Positions 26,729 to 35,752 of a DNA stretch of 64,000 nucleotides are shown piece by piece. A program made the position numbers and the translations under genes. The stretch is from Streptomyces sp. GS7 (GTDB taxonomy: Bacteria > Actinomycetota > Actinomycetes > Streptomycetales > Streptomycetaceae): assembly GCF_009834125.1 (NCBI RefSeq), contig NZ_CP047146.1, forward strand, positions 6,007,501-6,071,500, in the 5' to 3' direction. The notes beneath the pieces were generated by a model. It was not told the origin of the DNA, did not search any database, and saw nothing but the letters and a program-made list of their open reading frames with translations. Positions within the stretch are counted from its first letter, which is position 1, and the number at the start of each line of letters is the position of its first letter.

Positions 26729-27936
26729 CGGGGGAGGTCCTTCCACGCGACGTCCTTGTCGGTACGCGGCTCGGGCGGCAGGCCCAGCACGCGCTCGGCG
26801 ACGATGTTGAGCAGCACTTCGGAGGTGCCTCCTTCGATGGAGTTCCCCTTGGCGCGCAGATAGCGGTAGCCGGCCTCGCGGCCCGTGAAGTCGACGCCTT
26901 CGGGGCGGCGCAGCGTCCAGTCGTCGTAGGCCAGCCCGTCCTCGGCCAGGAACTCCACCTCCCAGCCGCTGATCTGCTGGGCGAGCCGGGCGAAGGCCAG
27001 TTTCATCCCGCTGCCCTCGGGGCCGGGCTGGCCTTTCGTGAGCTGCTGGCGCAGCCGCTCGCCGGTGAGCCGGGCGACCTCTGCCTCCACCCACAGCGTC
27101 AGCAGCCGCCGGTGCAGGTCGTGGGTGCGCAGTTCGGGGCGGGCCCGCCAGCCGGCGGCGGCGACGCCGATCATGCTCCCCCTGCCTTCGGCGGGGGTGC
27201 CCCCACCCTCGCGGGGGGTGCGGACGCCGCCGATGGCGACCCGCTCGTTCATCAGCGTGGTCTGGGCGACCCGCCAGCCCTCGCCGACCTCGCCGAGCCG
27301 GTGCGCGTCCGGGATGCGCACGCCGGTCAGGAACACCTCGTTGAACTCGGCCTCGCCGGTGATCTGCCGCAGCGGGCGCACCTCGACGCCCGGGTCGGTC
27401 ATATCGCAGACGAAGTAGCTGATGCCGCGGTGCTTGGGCACGTCGGGGTCGGTGCGCGCGATCAGGATCGCCCAGCGCGCCAGATGCGCGCTGGAGGTCC
27501 ACACCTTCTGCCCGTCGACGATCCAGTCCCCGCCGTCGTCGCGTACCGCCCGGGTGGCGAGCGCGGCCAGGTCGGAGCCGGCGCCGGGCTCGCTGAAGAG
27601 CTGGCACCACACCTCCTCGCCGGTCCACAGCGGGCGCAGGAAGCGCCGCCGCTGCTCGTCGGTGCCGTAGCGCAGGATGGTGGGCGCGGCCATGCCGAGG
27701 CCGATGCCGATCCGGCCGGGGTCGTTCCCGGGGGCGCCGGCGGCTTCCAGCTCCGCGTCCACGACGGCCTGGAGGGCGCGGGGCGCGTCCAGTCCGCCGA
27801 GCCCTTCGGGGAAGTGGACCCAGGCCAGCCCGGCGTCGAAACGGGCCCGCAGGAAGTCCAGCCGGTCCGTGGCCCCCGGAGGGTTGGCGGCCAGCAACTC
27901 GGCGGTGCGCCGGCGCAGTTCGGCGGCGTCGGTCAT
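26725..27936 (-). CDS. Acyl-CoA dehydrogenase family protein (large partner) with in-frame repeat insertion
   Basis: A 403-residue acyl-CoA dehydrogenase: FSEPGAGSDLAALATRAVRD, FVCDMTDPGVEVRPLRQITG and the C-terminal GNSIEGGTSEVLLNIVAERV are typical. Residues about 239-254 (REGGGTPAEGRG) are encoded by a Streptomyces palindromic repeat inserted in frame at 27175-27220. ATG 27936 shares its A with the TGA stop of the upstream oxidoreductase, and its own stop overlaps the next gene, so the three genes are one translationally coupled unit. It likely works as a heteromer with the downstream protein. Confidence 0.88.
   Translation of the reverse strand: MTDAAELRRRTAELLAANPPGATDRLDFLRARFDAGLAWVHFPEGLGGLDAPRALQAVVDAELEAAGAPGNDPGRIGIGLGMAAPTILRYGTDEQRRRFLRPLWTGEEVWCQLFSEPGAGSDLAALATRAVRDDGGDWIVDGQKVWTSSAHLARWAILIARTDPDVPKHRGISYFVCDMTDPGVEVRPLRQITGEAEFNEVFLTGVRIPDAHRLGEVGEGWRVAQTTLMNERVAIGGVRTPREGGGTPAEGRGSMIGVAAAGWRARPELRTHDLHRRLLTLWVEAEVARLTGERLRQQLTKGQPGPEGSGMKLAFARLAQQISGWEVEFLAEDGLAYDDWTLRRPEGVDFTGREAGYRYLRAKGNSIEGGTSEVLLNIVAERVLGLPPEPRTDKDVAWKDLPR
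27175..27220. repeat. Streptomyces interspersed palindromic repeat inside a coding region
   Basis: A GC-rich palindromic element with the core GGGGGTGCCCCCACC (27193-27207), preceded by a CTGCCTTCGGC half-stem. Similar units are scattered through Streptomyces genomes, usually between genes. Here it keeps the acyl-CoA dehydrogenase frame open and adds a short Gly/Pro/Arg-rich loop. Confidence 0.55.
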
Positions 27937-28931
27937 CACGTCTCCTCCGTTCCGGGAACCACGACGAGACGCCCGACGGAGTCGCCGTCGGCGACCCGCT
28001 GGACGGCCTCGGCGGCGCCCGACAGCGGCACCCGGCCGCCGATCAGCGGTGTGACCGCCCCCTGGGCGGCGAGCTTGGTGAGTTCGTCGTGGCAGGTGGC
28101 GACGGCGGCCGGGTCCTTGGCGTTGTAGAGGCCCCAGTGCAGGCCCAGGACGGTGTAGTTCTTGACCAGGGCGTGGTTGAGGGCGGGGGTGGGGATGGTG
28201 CCGCTGGCGAAGCCGACGACGACGATACGGCCCTCGAAGGCGACGCACTTGGCGGACTGCGCGTACGCGTCGCCGCCGACCGGGTCGTAGACCACGTCGG
28301 CGCCCCGCCCGCCGGTGGCCTCCTTCACCGCCGCGATGATGTCGTCACGGCGCCGGTCGAGGACCACGTCGCAGCCCAACTCCCGGGCGGTACACGCCTT
28401 TTCGGCACCGCCGACGACGCCGATGACGCGCGCGCCGGCGGCCCTGCCCAGTTGCACGGCGGCGCTGCCGACCCCGCCGGCCGCGGCGTGCACCAGCAGC
28501 GTCTCGCCCGCCCGGATCCGGGCCCGGCGGTGCAGTCCGAACCAGCCGGTCTGGTAGCCGATGTGCAGCGCGGCGGCCTCGGCGTCGTCCAGCGCTTCGG
28601 GGGCGGGGCGCACCGTGGCCGCCTCGACCACCACGAACTCGGCGAAGCCGCCGTCGGGCAGCGGCGGCTGGGCCAGCACCCGCGCGCCGACCTCGCCGGC
28701 CGCCCCCTCCCCCGCGGCCAGCACCTCACCGCAGATCTCCACGCCCGGGGTGAACGGCAGCGGCGGCCGGACCTGGTAGTGGCCGCGGCACAGCAGCGCG
28801 TCCGGGAAGTTCACATTGGCGGCTCGGACCCCAAGCAGCAGCTGCCCCGGCCCCGGTCGCGGATCCGGCACCTCCGAGAGCCGCATCACCTCCCGCGGCT
28901 CGCCGTTCGCGTGTACGCGCCATGCCTTCAC
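27936..28931 (-). CDS. NADPH:quinone oxidoreductase family protein (medium-chain dehydrogenase)
   Basis: A 331-residue QOR-type reductase with no zinc-binding Cys cluster. The N-terminal GroES-like domain contains FPDALLCRGHYQVRPPLPF, and the nucleotide-binding motif is VHAAAGGVGSAAVQLGRAAG. It should reduce quinones or alpha,beta-unsaturated carbonyls with NADPH. GTG 28931 is placed 6 bases after GGAGG. It leads the coupled unit with two acyl-CoA dehydrogenases and may act on the enoyl product or a related intermediate. Confidence 0.85.
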   Translation of the reverse strand: MKAWRVHANGEPREVMRLSEVPDPRPGPGQLLLGVRAANVNFPDALLCRGHYQVRPPLPFTPGVEICGEVLAAGEGAAGEVGARVLAQPPLPDGGFAEFVVVEAATVRPAPEALDDAEAAALHIGYQTGWFGLHRRARIRAGETLLVHAAAGGVGSAAVQLGRAAGARVIGVVGGAEKACTARELGCDVVLDRRRDDIIAAVKEATGGRGADVVYDPVGGDAYAQSAKCVAFEGRIVVVGFASGTIPTPALNHALVKNYTVLGLHWGLYNAKDPAAVATCHDELTKLAAQGAVTPLIGGRVPLSGAAEAVQRVADGDSVGRLVVVPGTEET

Positions 28932-29130
28932 CTGATGCCTCCACAGACCTCGGTCACTCGGCTGGTGCGGGGCCGCAGCGGACCCTCGCCACGGGCATAC
29001 TAAGCGGTCGGTATCCCTGACGGAACAGTCCCGGCCGACCCGCCGCGCGGGTTCCGCCGGCCGCCCGCCCCGCGAGCCTGGCACTGGCAGGGACAGGCTG
29101 CCCGCCGGCCGATGGCGGAGACTGGCCGGT

Positions 29131-30024
29131 ATGGACTCACCCGCCACCGGCCCCACCGAACTGGGGGACTTTCTCCGCACCCGCCGCGCCCGGCTCCGGC
29201 CCGAGGACGTCGGCCTGGTCTCCTACGGGGTGCGCCGCCGGGTCCCCGGCCTGCGGCGCGAGGAACTCGCCCAGCTGGCCGGCGTCAGCGTGGCCTACTA
29301 CACCCGCCTCGAACAGGGCCAGAGCCACCACGCCTCCGAGGGGGTGCTCGACGCACTGGCCCGCGCGCTCCGGCTGAGCCCCGACGAGCGCGCCCATCTG
29401 GACCAGCTGTCCCGCCCGGCGCGGACCCGCCGCCGCCCCGCGGTCCGCCACGACACGGCCCGGCCCGGTATCCGGCAGCTGCTCTCCGCCCTCGACGGCG
29501 TCCCCGCCGTGGCCCTCGGCCCCCGCTTCGAGGTGCTGGCCTGGAACCGCCTCGGCCACGCGCTGCTCGCCGGCCACCTCTGCTTCGACAGCCCCGCGCG
29601 CCCCCTGGACCGCCCCAACACCCAGCGGCTGTTCTTCCTCGACCCGCACACCCGCGAGCTCTACCCGGAACGCGAGCAGGAGGCCCGCCGCGCCGTCGCG
29701 TCCCTGCGGGTGGCCGCGGGACGGTTCCCCGACGACCCGCAACTCACGGAGCTCATCGGCGAGTTGTCCATGAAGAGCGCCGAGTTCAGCGCACTGTGGT
29801 CGCGCCATGCCGTCAGCAACTGCACCTTCGGCACCAAGCACTTCCACCATCCGCTGGTCGGCGCACTGACGCTGGACTTCGAGATGATGCACACCCCGGA
29901 CGGCTCCGGCCAGGGCGTGCTGATGTACACCGCAGCGGAGGGCTCCCCGTCCGAGGCCGCGCTACGCCTGCTCGCCGCGGAACGCCGCCCAGACGCCCGG
30001 GTCCTCGAACCCGAGCGCCCATAG
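29131..30024 (+). CDS. MmyB-like XRE-family transcriptional regulator
   Basis: A 297-residue regulator. Residues about 10-75 form an XRE-type helix-turn-helix (GLRREELAQLAGVSVAYYTR, then LEQGQSHHASEGVLDALARA). The rest is the MmyB ligand-binding domain (AVALGPRFEVLAWNRLGHAL, KHFHHPLVGALTLDFEMMHT), PAS-like and thought to bind fatty acid-like ligands. Such regulators usually control a divergent short-chain dehydrogenase or oxidoreductase; here the divergent neighbour is the quinone oxidoreductase at 27936, an attractive target. The last 20 or so codons overlap an antisense GH18 remnant and look non-homologous to the family. Confidence 0.87.
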   Translation: MDSPATGPTELGDFLRTRRARLRPEDVGLVSYGVRRRVPGLRREELAQLAGVSVAYYTRLEQGQSHHASEGVLDALARALRLSPDERAHLDQLSRPARTRRRPAVRHDTARPGIRQLLSALDGVPAVALGPRFEVLAWNRLGHALLAGHLCFDSPARPLDRPNTQRLFFLDPHTRELYPEREQEARRAVASLRVAAGRFPDDPQLTELIGELSMKSAEFSALWSRHAVSNCTFGTKHFHHPLVGALTLDFEMMHTPDGSGQGVLMYTAAEGSPSEAALRLLAAERRPDARVLEPERP

Positions 30025-30363
30025 CCCGATCCCGCGCACCCCGTACTTCGCCGGCAGCGGCAGCTGGTCGCGTACGCCCCGCGCGTCCTGGTACCAGACC
30101 TGGTGCTCCTCGGCGCCCCGCACGTACCGGAAGTGGGGGGTGCCCGACGCCTCGTCGAAGTGGTACGCGGCCCCCGCCCGCCTGCGCAGCGCCTCGGCCT
30201 CGTGCCACGTCACATGCCCGGCCCGCCGGCCGCTGCCCGGCACCCAGTCCCACCCGTAGCCGGGGAAGGCCGGCTCGATCCGGTCCCGGGGCATGGTGGC
30301 CGTGGCGCCTCGCAGGATCTCCTCGCATCGTCCGACGGCGCCAGGAGCGCCGGCCCGGGGCAA
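29962..30363 (-). pseudogene. Remnant of a glycoside hydrolase family 18-like gene (C-terminal part)
   Basis: The open frame encodes PGYGWDWVPGSGRRAGHVTW, FDEASGTPHFRYVRGAEEHQ and KYGVRGIGLWALGFED, which look like the C-terminal third of YaaH/GH18 chitinase-like proteins (beta-strand with YGYDW and the final tryptophan-bearing LWALGYED). The catalytic DxxDxE region and everything before it are missing; the upstream sequence abuts the HAD gene after only 24 bases. The 3' end overlaps 63 bases of the MmyB regulator on the other strand. A truncated, non-functional remnant is inferred; a small independent protein is the alternative. Confidence 0.55.
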
Positions 30364-30387
30364 GTCGTCGGCCGCCCGGCCCCCGTG

Positions 30388-30870
30388 TCAGGTACGGCCG
30401 GACCGCTGCTGGGCGTCCCGGAGCGTCGTGGACTGGGGTGCCCAGCGGGCCCGGACGACCCGGAAGCCGGCCTTCTCGCAGGCGTCGCAGACCAGTTCGT
30501 CGTCGTCGACGACATGGCGTATCTCGCGGTCGCGGGCGATGCGGTGCAGGATGTCCAGCTTGGTCTGCCGGGCCGGGCGGCGGTCCCGGTCGGGGCGCAT
30601 CCACAGCGTGCCGTCGGGCAGGCCGTGCCGGGCGAGCCAGCCGAGCGTGTCCCGGCGGCAGCGTTCGGGGCGACCGGTGAGGTAGACGACCTCGCAGTCC
30701 TCGGCGTTGCGCAGGGCCAGGGCGACGCCCTCGGGGAGGGGCGGGTCCTCGGTGGCGGCGGCGAAGAAGGCGGTCCAGTCGCGCGGCCTGCGGCGCAGCA
30801 GGTGCTGCCGGTGGCCGCTGTCGGCGAGGGTGCCGTCGAGGTCGAAGACCGCCAGGGGGCGCGGCGTCAT
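30388..30870 (-). CDS. HAD-superfamily phosphatase (polynucleotide kinase 3'-phosphatase-like)
   Basis: A 160-residue HAD protein. Motif I is FDLDGTLADSGHR (both catalytic Asp present), motif II is VVYLTGRPER, and motif IV is RHVVDDDELVCDACEKAGF. Length and motif spacing match stand-alone versions of the T4 PNK phosphatase-like domain. Likely substrates are nucleic acid 3'-phosphate ends or small phosphorylated metabolites. ATG 30870 is well defined. Confidence 0.82.
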   Translation of the reverse strand: MTPRPLAVFDLDGTLADSGHRQHLLRRRPRDWTAFFAAATEDPPLPEGVALALRNAEDCEVVYLTGRPERCRRDTLGWLARHGLPDGTLWMRPDRDRRPARQTKLDILHRIARDREIRHVVDDDELVCDACEKAGFRVVRARWAPQSTTLRDAQQRSGRT

Positions 30871-30893
30871 GAGGGGTCGTCCTCCGGAGGGGC

Positions 30894-31556
30894 TCAGGCG
30901 AGGGGCGCGGGCTCCGGGCGGCCTTCGGGGTGGGTGAGCGTGATGCGGCCGGAGTCGATGGCCTGGGCGAGCGAGAGCCGATCGTACGCGATGGCGGCGC
31001 AGGTCGCGGCGTCCAACGACAGGCGGACGTCGGGGAGTTCGGCGGGGCCGTCGGCATAGGCGGGGGTGGCGGTCTCCCCTTCTCCGTCTGCGCGGCCGGG
31101 GCCGAGGGTGATGTGGAAGGCGCCCTCGTCCAGGGCGATGTCGATGACGCGTACCGTGCCGTCCGTGAAGTGCCGGGCCAGCCGCGCCATGAGCGGTACC
31201 GCGAACCAGTGGGCGCGGACCGCGTCGGTGGGGCGCTGCTCGCCGAGGGCGGGGGCGCCCCAGTCGGCGAGGGCGGTCAGGGCCGGGAGGAGGGCGCGCC
31301 CGCGCGGGGTGAGTTCGTAGACGTAGGCGGCGCCGGGCGGCGGGAGGCGGCGGCGGGTGAGCAGGCCGTCGCGCTCCATGTCCTTGAGGCGGGAGGCGAG
31401 CATGTCGGTGCTGACGCCGGGCAGGTCGGCGTGCAGGTCCGTGTAGCGCCGGGAGCCGCCCAGGAGCTCCCGGACGATCAGCAGCGTCCAGCGGTCGCCG
31501 ACGGCGTCCAGGGCTCGGGCGATGGCGCAGTACTGGTCATAGCTTCGGCGCGGCAT
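30894..31556 (-). CDS. HxlR-family transcriptional regulator
   Basis: A 220-residue regulator. The N-terminal winged helix is the HxlR type (CAIARALDAVGDRWTLLIVR, then ELLGGSRRYTDL) and the C-terminal extension of about 100 residues is unusually long, probably a ligand- or dimer-related domain (SCP2-like fold in longer HxlR proteins). ATG 31556 has no clear ribosome binding site. It is divergent from the aminotransferase gene, and a symmetric sequence lies between them. Confidence 0.85.
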   Translation of the reverse strand: MPRRSYDQYCAIARALDAVGDRWTLLIVRELLGGSRRYTDLHADLPGVSTDMLASRLKDMERDGLLTRRRLPPPGAAYVYELTPRGRALLPALTALADWGAPALGEQRPTDAVRAHWFAVPLMARLARHFTDGTVRVIDIALDEGAFHITLGPGRADGEGETATPAYADGPAELPDVRLSLDAATCAAIAYDRLSLAQAIDSGRITLTHPEGRPEPAPLA

Positions 31557-31577
31557 GACACCAGGATAGACATGTGG

Positions 31578-31611
31578 TTGGATTTTCCAAGTTGGAAGTT
31601 GGGAAAACCAA
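31578..31611. promoter_or_regulatory. Imperfect palindrome between HxlR regulator and aminotransferase
   Basis: TTGGATTTTCC (31578-31588) and GGGAAAACCAA (31601-31611) are inverted half-sites in an AT-rich island; the centre repeats AAGTTGG. It is a strong candidate operator for the HxlR protein and may control both divergent genes. Confidence 0.55.
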
Positions 31612-31668
31612 GTACGGTGTCGACCACTGCCGCACCACGCGGCGGGCGAGAGACCGGGAGGCCGCCGC

Positions 31669-32880
31669 ATGCAGTTCAAGCAGTCCAGCAAGATGGCCGA
31701 CGTCTGCTACGAGATCCGCGGGCCGGTGATCGAGCACGCCGACGCGCTGGAGGAGGCGGGCCACAGCGTGCTGCGGCTGAACACCGGCAACCCGGCGCTG
31801 TTCGGCTTCGAATGTCCCGAGGAGATCCTCCAGGACATGATGCGCAACCTCTCCCGCGCACACGGCTACACCGATTCCCGCGGCATCCTCCCGGCCCGGC
31901 GGGCGGTCGCCCAGCGCTATCAGGAGGCCGGGCTGCCGGACGTCGGCGTCGACGACGTCTATCTCGGCAACGGCGTCTCGGAGCTGGTCTCGATGGCCGT
32001 CCAGGCACTGCTCGACGACGGTGACGAGGTGCTGATCCCGGCGCCGGACTTCCCCCTCTGGACGGCGGTCACCACCCTGGCCGGCGGCAAGGCGGTGCAC
32101 TACCTCTGCGACGAGTCCGCCGACTGGCTGCCGGACCTCGACGACCTCGCCTCGAAGATCACCGACCGGACCCGGGCGATGGTCATCATCAACCCCAACA
32201 ACCCGACGGGCGCCGTCTATCCGCGGGAGCTGCTGGAGGGCATGCTCGACCTGGCCCGCCGCCACCACCTGATGGTCTTCGCGGACGAGATCTACGACCG
32301 GATCCTGTACGACGACGAGGTCCACCACCACGCCGCGGCGCTCGCCCCCGACCTGGTGTGCCTGACCTTCAGCGGGCTGTCCAAGTCGTACCGGGTGGCC
32401 GGGTTCCGCTCCGGCTGGCTGGTCGTCTCCGGACCCAAGGAGCACGCCGCGGACTACCTGGAGGGGCTGGGTACCCTCGCCTCGATGCGGCTGTGCCCCA
32501 ACGCCCCGGCGCAGTACGCGATCCAGGCGGCGCTCGGCGGCCGGCAGAGCATCCGGGACCTGGTGCTGCCGGGCGGCCGGCTGCGCGAGCAGCGCGACCG
32601 GGCCTGGGAGCGGCTGAACGAGATCCCGGGCGTCTCCTGCGTGAAGCCCCGGGGCGCGCTCTACGCGTTCCCGCGACTGGACCCCGCCGTGCACAAGATC
32701 CACGACGACGAGAAGTTCGTGCTCGACCTGCTGCTGCGGGAGAAGATCCAGGTCGTCCAGGGCACCGGCTTCAGCTGGCCGCGCCCGGACCACTTCCGGA
32801 TCCTCACCCTCCCGCACGCGGACGACCTCGACGCGGCGATCAGCCGGATCGGGCGCTTCCTTGCGGGGTACCGGCAGTAG
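31669..32880 (+). CDS. AlaA-like pyridoxal phosphate-dependent aminotransferase
   Basis: A 403-residue class I aminotransferase, resembling E. coli AlaA (alanine/glutamate aminotransferase). The catalytic lysine is in FSGLSKSYRVAGFRSGW; MVIINPNNPTGAVYP supplies the conserved Asn, and FADEIYDRILYDD the Asp and Tyr that hold PLP. The C-terminal carboxylate-binding Arg is near RPDHFRILTLP. It likely converts pyruvate and glutamate to alanine and 2-oxoglutarate or handles related keto acids. It is divergent from the HxlR regulator, so its expression may be under that control. It is not the ergothioneine lyase EgtE. Confidence 0.9.
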   Translation: MQFKQSSKMADVCYEIRGPVIEHADALEEAGHSVLRLNTGNPALFGFECPEEILQDMMRNLSRAHGYTDSRGILPARRAVAQRYQEAGLPDVGVDDVYLGNGVSELVSMAVQALLDDGDEVLIPAPDFPLWTAVTTLAGGKAVHYLCDESADWLPDLDDLASKITDRTRAMVIINPNNPTGAVYPRELLEGMLDLARRHHLMVFADEIYDRILYDDEVHHHAAALAPDLVCLTFSGLSKSYRVAGFRSGWLVVSGPKEHAADYLEGLGTLASMRLCPNAPAQYAIQAALGGRQSIRDLVLPGGRLREQRDRAWERLNEIPGVSCVKPRGALYAFPRLDPAVHKIHDDEKFVLDLLLREKIQVVQGTGFSWPRPDHFRILTLPHADDLDAAISRIGRFLAGYRQ

Positions 32881-33018
32881 CGGCGGGGCGGGCGGCCGTC
32901 GCCCTCCCCCGGCGGCGGCCACAGGACACCCGAACGGGCGTACGGGTTTCTCCGCGCCCGACCCCCTCTTCACCAGGCCGGTCACCGGCCCGGGACCGCC
33001 CGCGGCGGACAGGCGCTC

Positions 33019-33047
33019 TTGAGCGCGACGTCCCCAGGGGCTTAGGT
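33019..33047 (+). promoter_or_regulatory. Candidate promoter of the egtABCD operon
   Basis: TTGAGC (33019-33024) and TTAGGT (33042-33047) are separated by 17 bases, matching the spacing of a HrdB-type promoter, about 45 bases before the egtA start. The match to the -10 consensus is partial. Confidence 0.4.
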
Positions 33048-33092
33048 GGAGGACGGCAATCCAGCCGCCGCCCCGGAGGGGAGAGGGAAGCG

Positions 33093-34430
33093 ATGCGCGT
33101 ACGGCCGGCAGTGTCGGAAGCGGAACTTGAGGCCCACCTGCACGGGATCTGTTTCAAGACGGGACCGCCTCGCCGCATAGGCGTCGAGATCGAGTTCCTG
33201 GTGCATGACGCGCGCAACCCCCGATGTCCGGTCGAACCGTCCCGGATGCGCGCCGCGGCAGCCGCACTGCGTGCCCTGCCCCTCCATTCCTCCCTCAGCT
33301 TCGAACCCGGCGGCCAGCTGGAGCTCAGCTCGCTGCCCGCCACCTCGCTCAGCGCCTGCGTCGCGTCCGTCACGGACGATCTGGCACGGGTCCGGCCCGC
33401 GATGCGGGACCTGGGCCTCGGCATCGCGGGCCACGGCCACGATCCGTGGCACTCCCCCCGGCGGATCCTCAACGAGCCGCGCTATGACGCCATGGAGGCG
33501 TATCTCGACCGGTGGGGCCCGGCCGGGCGCTCCATGATGTGCGCCACCGCGTCCGTACAGGTCTGCGTGGACGCCGGGTACGAGGAACCGGGGACGCTGG
33601 GGCTCGGCAGGCGGTGGGTGCTGGCGCACCTGCTGGGCGCGGTGCTGTCCGCCGCGTTCGCCAACTCGCCGGTCAGCGAGGGGATCCCGACCGGCTTCCG
33701 CACCACCCGCCAGGCCGTCTGGTCGCAGCTCGACCCGGGCCGGACGCTCGCCCCGCCGCTGGGCCCCGACCCGCGCGCCGCGTGGTCCCGCTATGTGCTG
33801 GACGCCCCGGTGATGTGCATCCGCAGCACGGACGGCCCCTGGGACGCGCCGCCGGGCCTCACCTTCCGCGAGTGGATCCGTACCGGCGTGCCCCGCCCCC
33901 CGACCCGGGAGGACCTCGACTACCACGTGACCACGCTCTTCCCGCCCGTACGGCCGCGCGGCCATCTGGAGCTGCGCATGATCGACGCGCAGCCCGGCGA
34001 CGCCGGGTGGATCGTTCCGCTGGCCGTCACGGCGGCGCTGTTCGACGATCCTGAGGCGTCCGAGCATGCCTACCGGATCGTCAAGCCCCTTGCGGAGACG
34101 GCCGGTTCGCATCCCGCACCACGGAATCCGCTGTGGCGGCGGGCGGCCCGGGGCGCGCTGACCGACCCCGAGCTGCGCACCGCCGCGGTGGCCTGTTTCG
34201 CGGCGGCGCAGGAGGCGCTGCCCCGGCTGGGGGCCCCGGCCGGCGTCCGCGCGGCGGTCGCGGAGTTCACCGAGCGCTATGTGGCGCGCGGCCGGTGCCC
34301 CGCGGACGACCGCCTCGACGCGCTGCACGCGGCGGACGGCACCGGCCGCACCGACCACGGCAGGGCCGGCGAAGGCGCCCCCGGCACCGCGGCCCGCAAC
34401 CGCCTCACCCTTGGGAAGGACAGCCAGTGA
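33093..34430 (+). CDS. egtA: Glutamate-cysteine ligase EgtA (ergothioneine biosynthesis)
   Basis: A 445-residue ATP-dependent ligase making gamma-glutamylcysteine, the sulfur donor for EgtB. Recognisable parts are RRIGVEIEFLVHD, SLSFEPGGQLELSSLP and RPRGHLELRMIDAQPGDAGW, typical of actinobacterial EgtA. ATG 33093 follows GGAGGGGAGAGGGAAG. The stop codon overlaps the egtB start as GTGA. It is the first gene of the egtABCD operon. Confidence 0.93.
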   Translation: MRVRPAVSEAELEAHLHGICFKTGPPRRIGVEIEFLVHDARNPRCPVEPSRMRAAAAALRALPLHSSLSFEPGGQLELSSLPATSLSACVASVTDDLARVRPAMRDLGLGIAGHGHDPWHSPRRILNEPRYDAMEAYLDRWGPAGRSMMCATASVQVCVDAGYEEPGTLGLGRRWVLAHLLGAVLSAAFANSPVSEGIPTGFRTTRQAVWSQLDPGRTLAPPLGPDPRAAWSRYVLDAPVMCIRSTDGPWDAPPGLTFREWIRTGVPRPPTREDLDYHVTTLFPPVRPRGHLELRMIDAQPGDAGWIVPLAVTAALFDDPEASEHAYRIVKPLAETAGSHPAPRNPLWRRAARGALTDPELRTAAVACFAAAQEALPRLGAPAGVRAAVAEFTERYVARGRCPADDRLDALHAADGTGRTDHGRAGEGAPGTAARNRLTLGKDSQ

Positions 34431-35752
34431 CCACCGATTCCGAGTCGCTCCGGGAGCGCGCGGCGGCGGCACTGCTCGCCGCCCGCGACCGTACCCGTCT
34501 ACTGACCACCTGCGTCGAGGACCCCGATCTCGTCGCCCAGCACTCGCCGTTGATGTCCCCGCTGGTGTGGGACCTGGCCCACATCGGCAACCAGGAAGAG
34601 CAGTGGCTGCTGCGCACCGTCGGCGGCCGGGAGGCGCTCCGTCCGGACATCGACTCCGTCTACGACGCCTTCGAGCATCCGCGCGCCGAACGCCCCACCC
34701 TGCCGCTGCTGGGCCCCGGCGAGGCACACGGCTATGTCGCCGAGGTCCGCGGCCGGGTGCTGGACGTCCTGGAGCGCACCCCGTTGCACGGCGGACCGCT
34801 GCTGGACTCCGGCTTCGCCTTCGGGATGATCGCGCAGCACGAACAGCAGCACGACGAAACGATGCTGATCACCCATCAGCTGCGCCAGGGGCCCGCCGTG
34901 CTCACCGCGCCCGAGCCCCCGGCCGCCCCCGGAGTCCGCCCGCCGTCCGAAGTCCTCGTCCCCGGCGGGCCGTTCACCATGGGCACCTCCACGGAACCCT
35001 GGGCACTGGACAACGAGCGGCCCGCGCACCGCCGGGAGGTGCCCGCGTTCCTGCTCGACACCACCCCGGTCAGCAACGCCGCGTACCAGCGCTTCATCGA
35101 GGACGGGGGCTACGGCGAGCCGCGCTGGTGGGCGCCGGAGGGCTGGGCGCAGGTGCGCGAACACCGCCTGCGCGCACCGCTGTTCTGGCGGCGCGAGGGA
35201 AACCAGTGGCTGCGCCGCCGGTTCGGGGTGACCGAACCGGTGCCGCCGGACGAACCGGTGCTGCACGTGAGCTGGTACGAGGCGGACGCCTATGCGCGCT
35301 GGGCCGGCCGGCGGCTGCCCACCGAGGCCGAGTGGGAGAAGGCGGCCCGGCACGACCCGGCGGCCGGTCGGGCGATGCGCTACCCGTGGGGCGACGAGGA
35401 TCCGACCCCGGCGCACGCCAACCTCGGCCAGCGGCATCTGCGCCCGGCCCCGGTCGGCAGCTACCCGGAAGGACAATCCCCCCTCGGCGTATACCAGTTG
35501 ATCGGCGATGTCTGGGAGTGGACGTCGAGCGATTTCCTCCCCTACCCCGGCTTCGCCGCCTTCCCCTACCGGGAGTACTCGGAGGTGTTCTTCGGCAACG
35601 CGTACAAGGTGCTGCGCGGCGGCTCCTTCGCGGTCGACCCGGTGGCCTGCCGCGGCACCTTCCGCAACTGGGACCTGCCGATCCGGCGGCAGATCTTCGC
35701 CGGGTTCCGCACCGCCCGGGACGCCGGACCGGACGCTCCGGGATCCCTCTGA
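34427..35752 (+). CDS. egtB: Hercynine oxygenase / sulfoxide synthase EgtB
   Basis: A 441-residue non-haem iron enzyme that joins gamma-glutamylcysteine to hercynine with oxygen. The N-terminal DinB-like domain carries the iron-binding HxxxHxE in QHEQQHDETM, with a further His near DLAHIGNQEEQW. The C-terminal FGE-sulfatase domain shows PGGPFTMGTSTEPWALDNER, RLPTEAEWEKAARHDP, GDVWEWTSSDF and the closing VLRGGSF...FRNWDLP segment. GTG 34427 overlaps the egtA stop; its stop overlaps egtC (TGATG). Confidence 0.95.
   Translation: MTTDSESLRERAAAALLAARDRTRLLTTCVEDPDLVAQHSPLMSPLVWDLAHIGNQEEQWLLRTVGGREALRPDIDSVYDAFEHPRAERPTLPLLGPGEAHGYVAEVRGRVLDVLERTPLHGGPLLDSGFAFGMIAQHEQQHDETMLITHQLRQGPAVLTAPEPPAAPGVRPPSEVLVPGGPFTMGTSTEPWALDNERPAHRREVPAFLLDTTPVSNAAYQRFIEDGGYGEPRWWAPEGWAQVREHRLRAPLFWRREGNQWLRRRFGVTEPVPPDEPVLHVSWYEADAYARWAGRRLPTEAEWEKAARHDPAAGRAMRYPWGDEDPTPAHANLGQRHLRPAPVGSYPEGQSPLGVYQLIGDVWEWTSSDFLPYPGFAAFPYREYSEVFFGNAYKVLRGGSFAVDPVACRGTFRNWDLPIRRQIFAGFRTARDAGPDAPGSL

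Noticed and set aside
31669..32880. Possible egtE next to the ergothioneine operon
   Set aside because: The protein is a class I AlaA-like aminotransferase with its own divergent regulator; EgtE is a fold-type I lyase resembling cysteine desulfurases.
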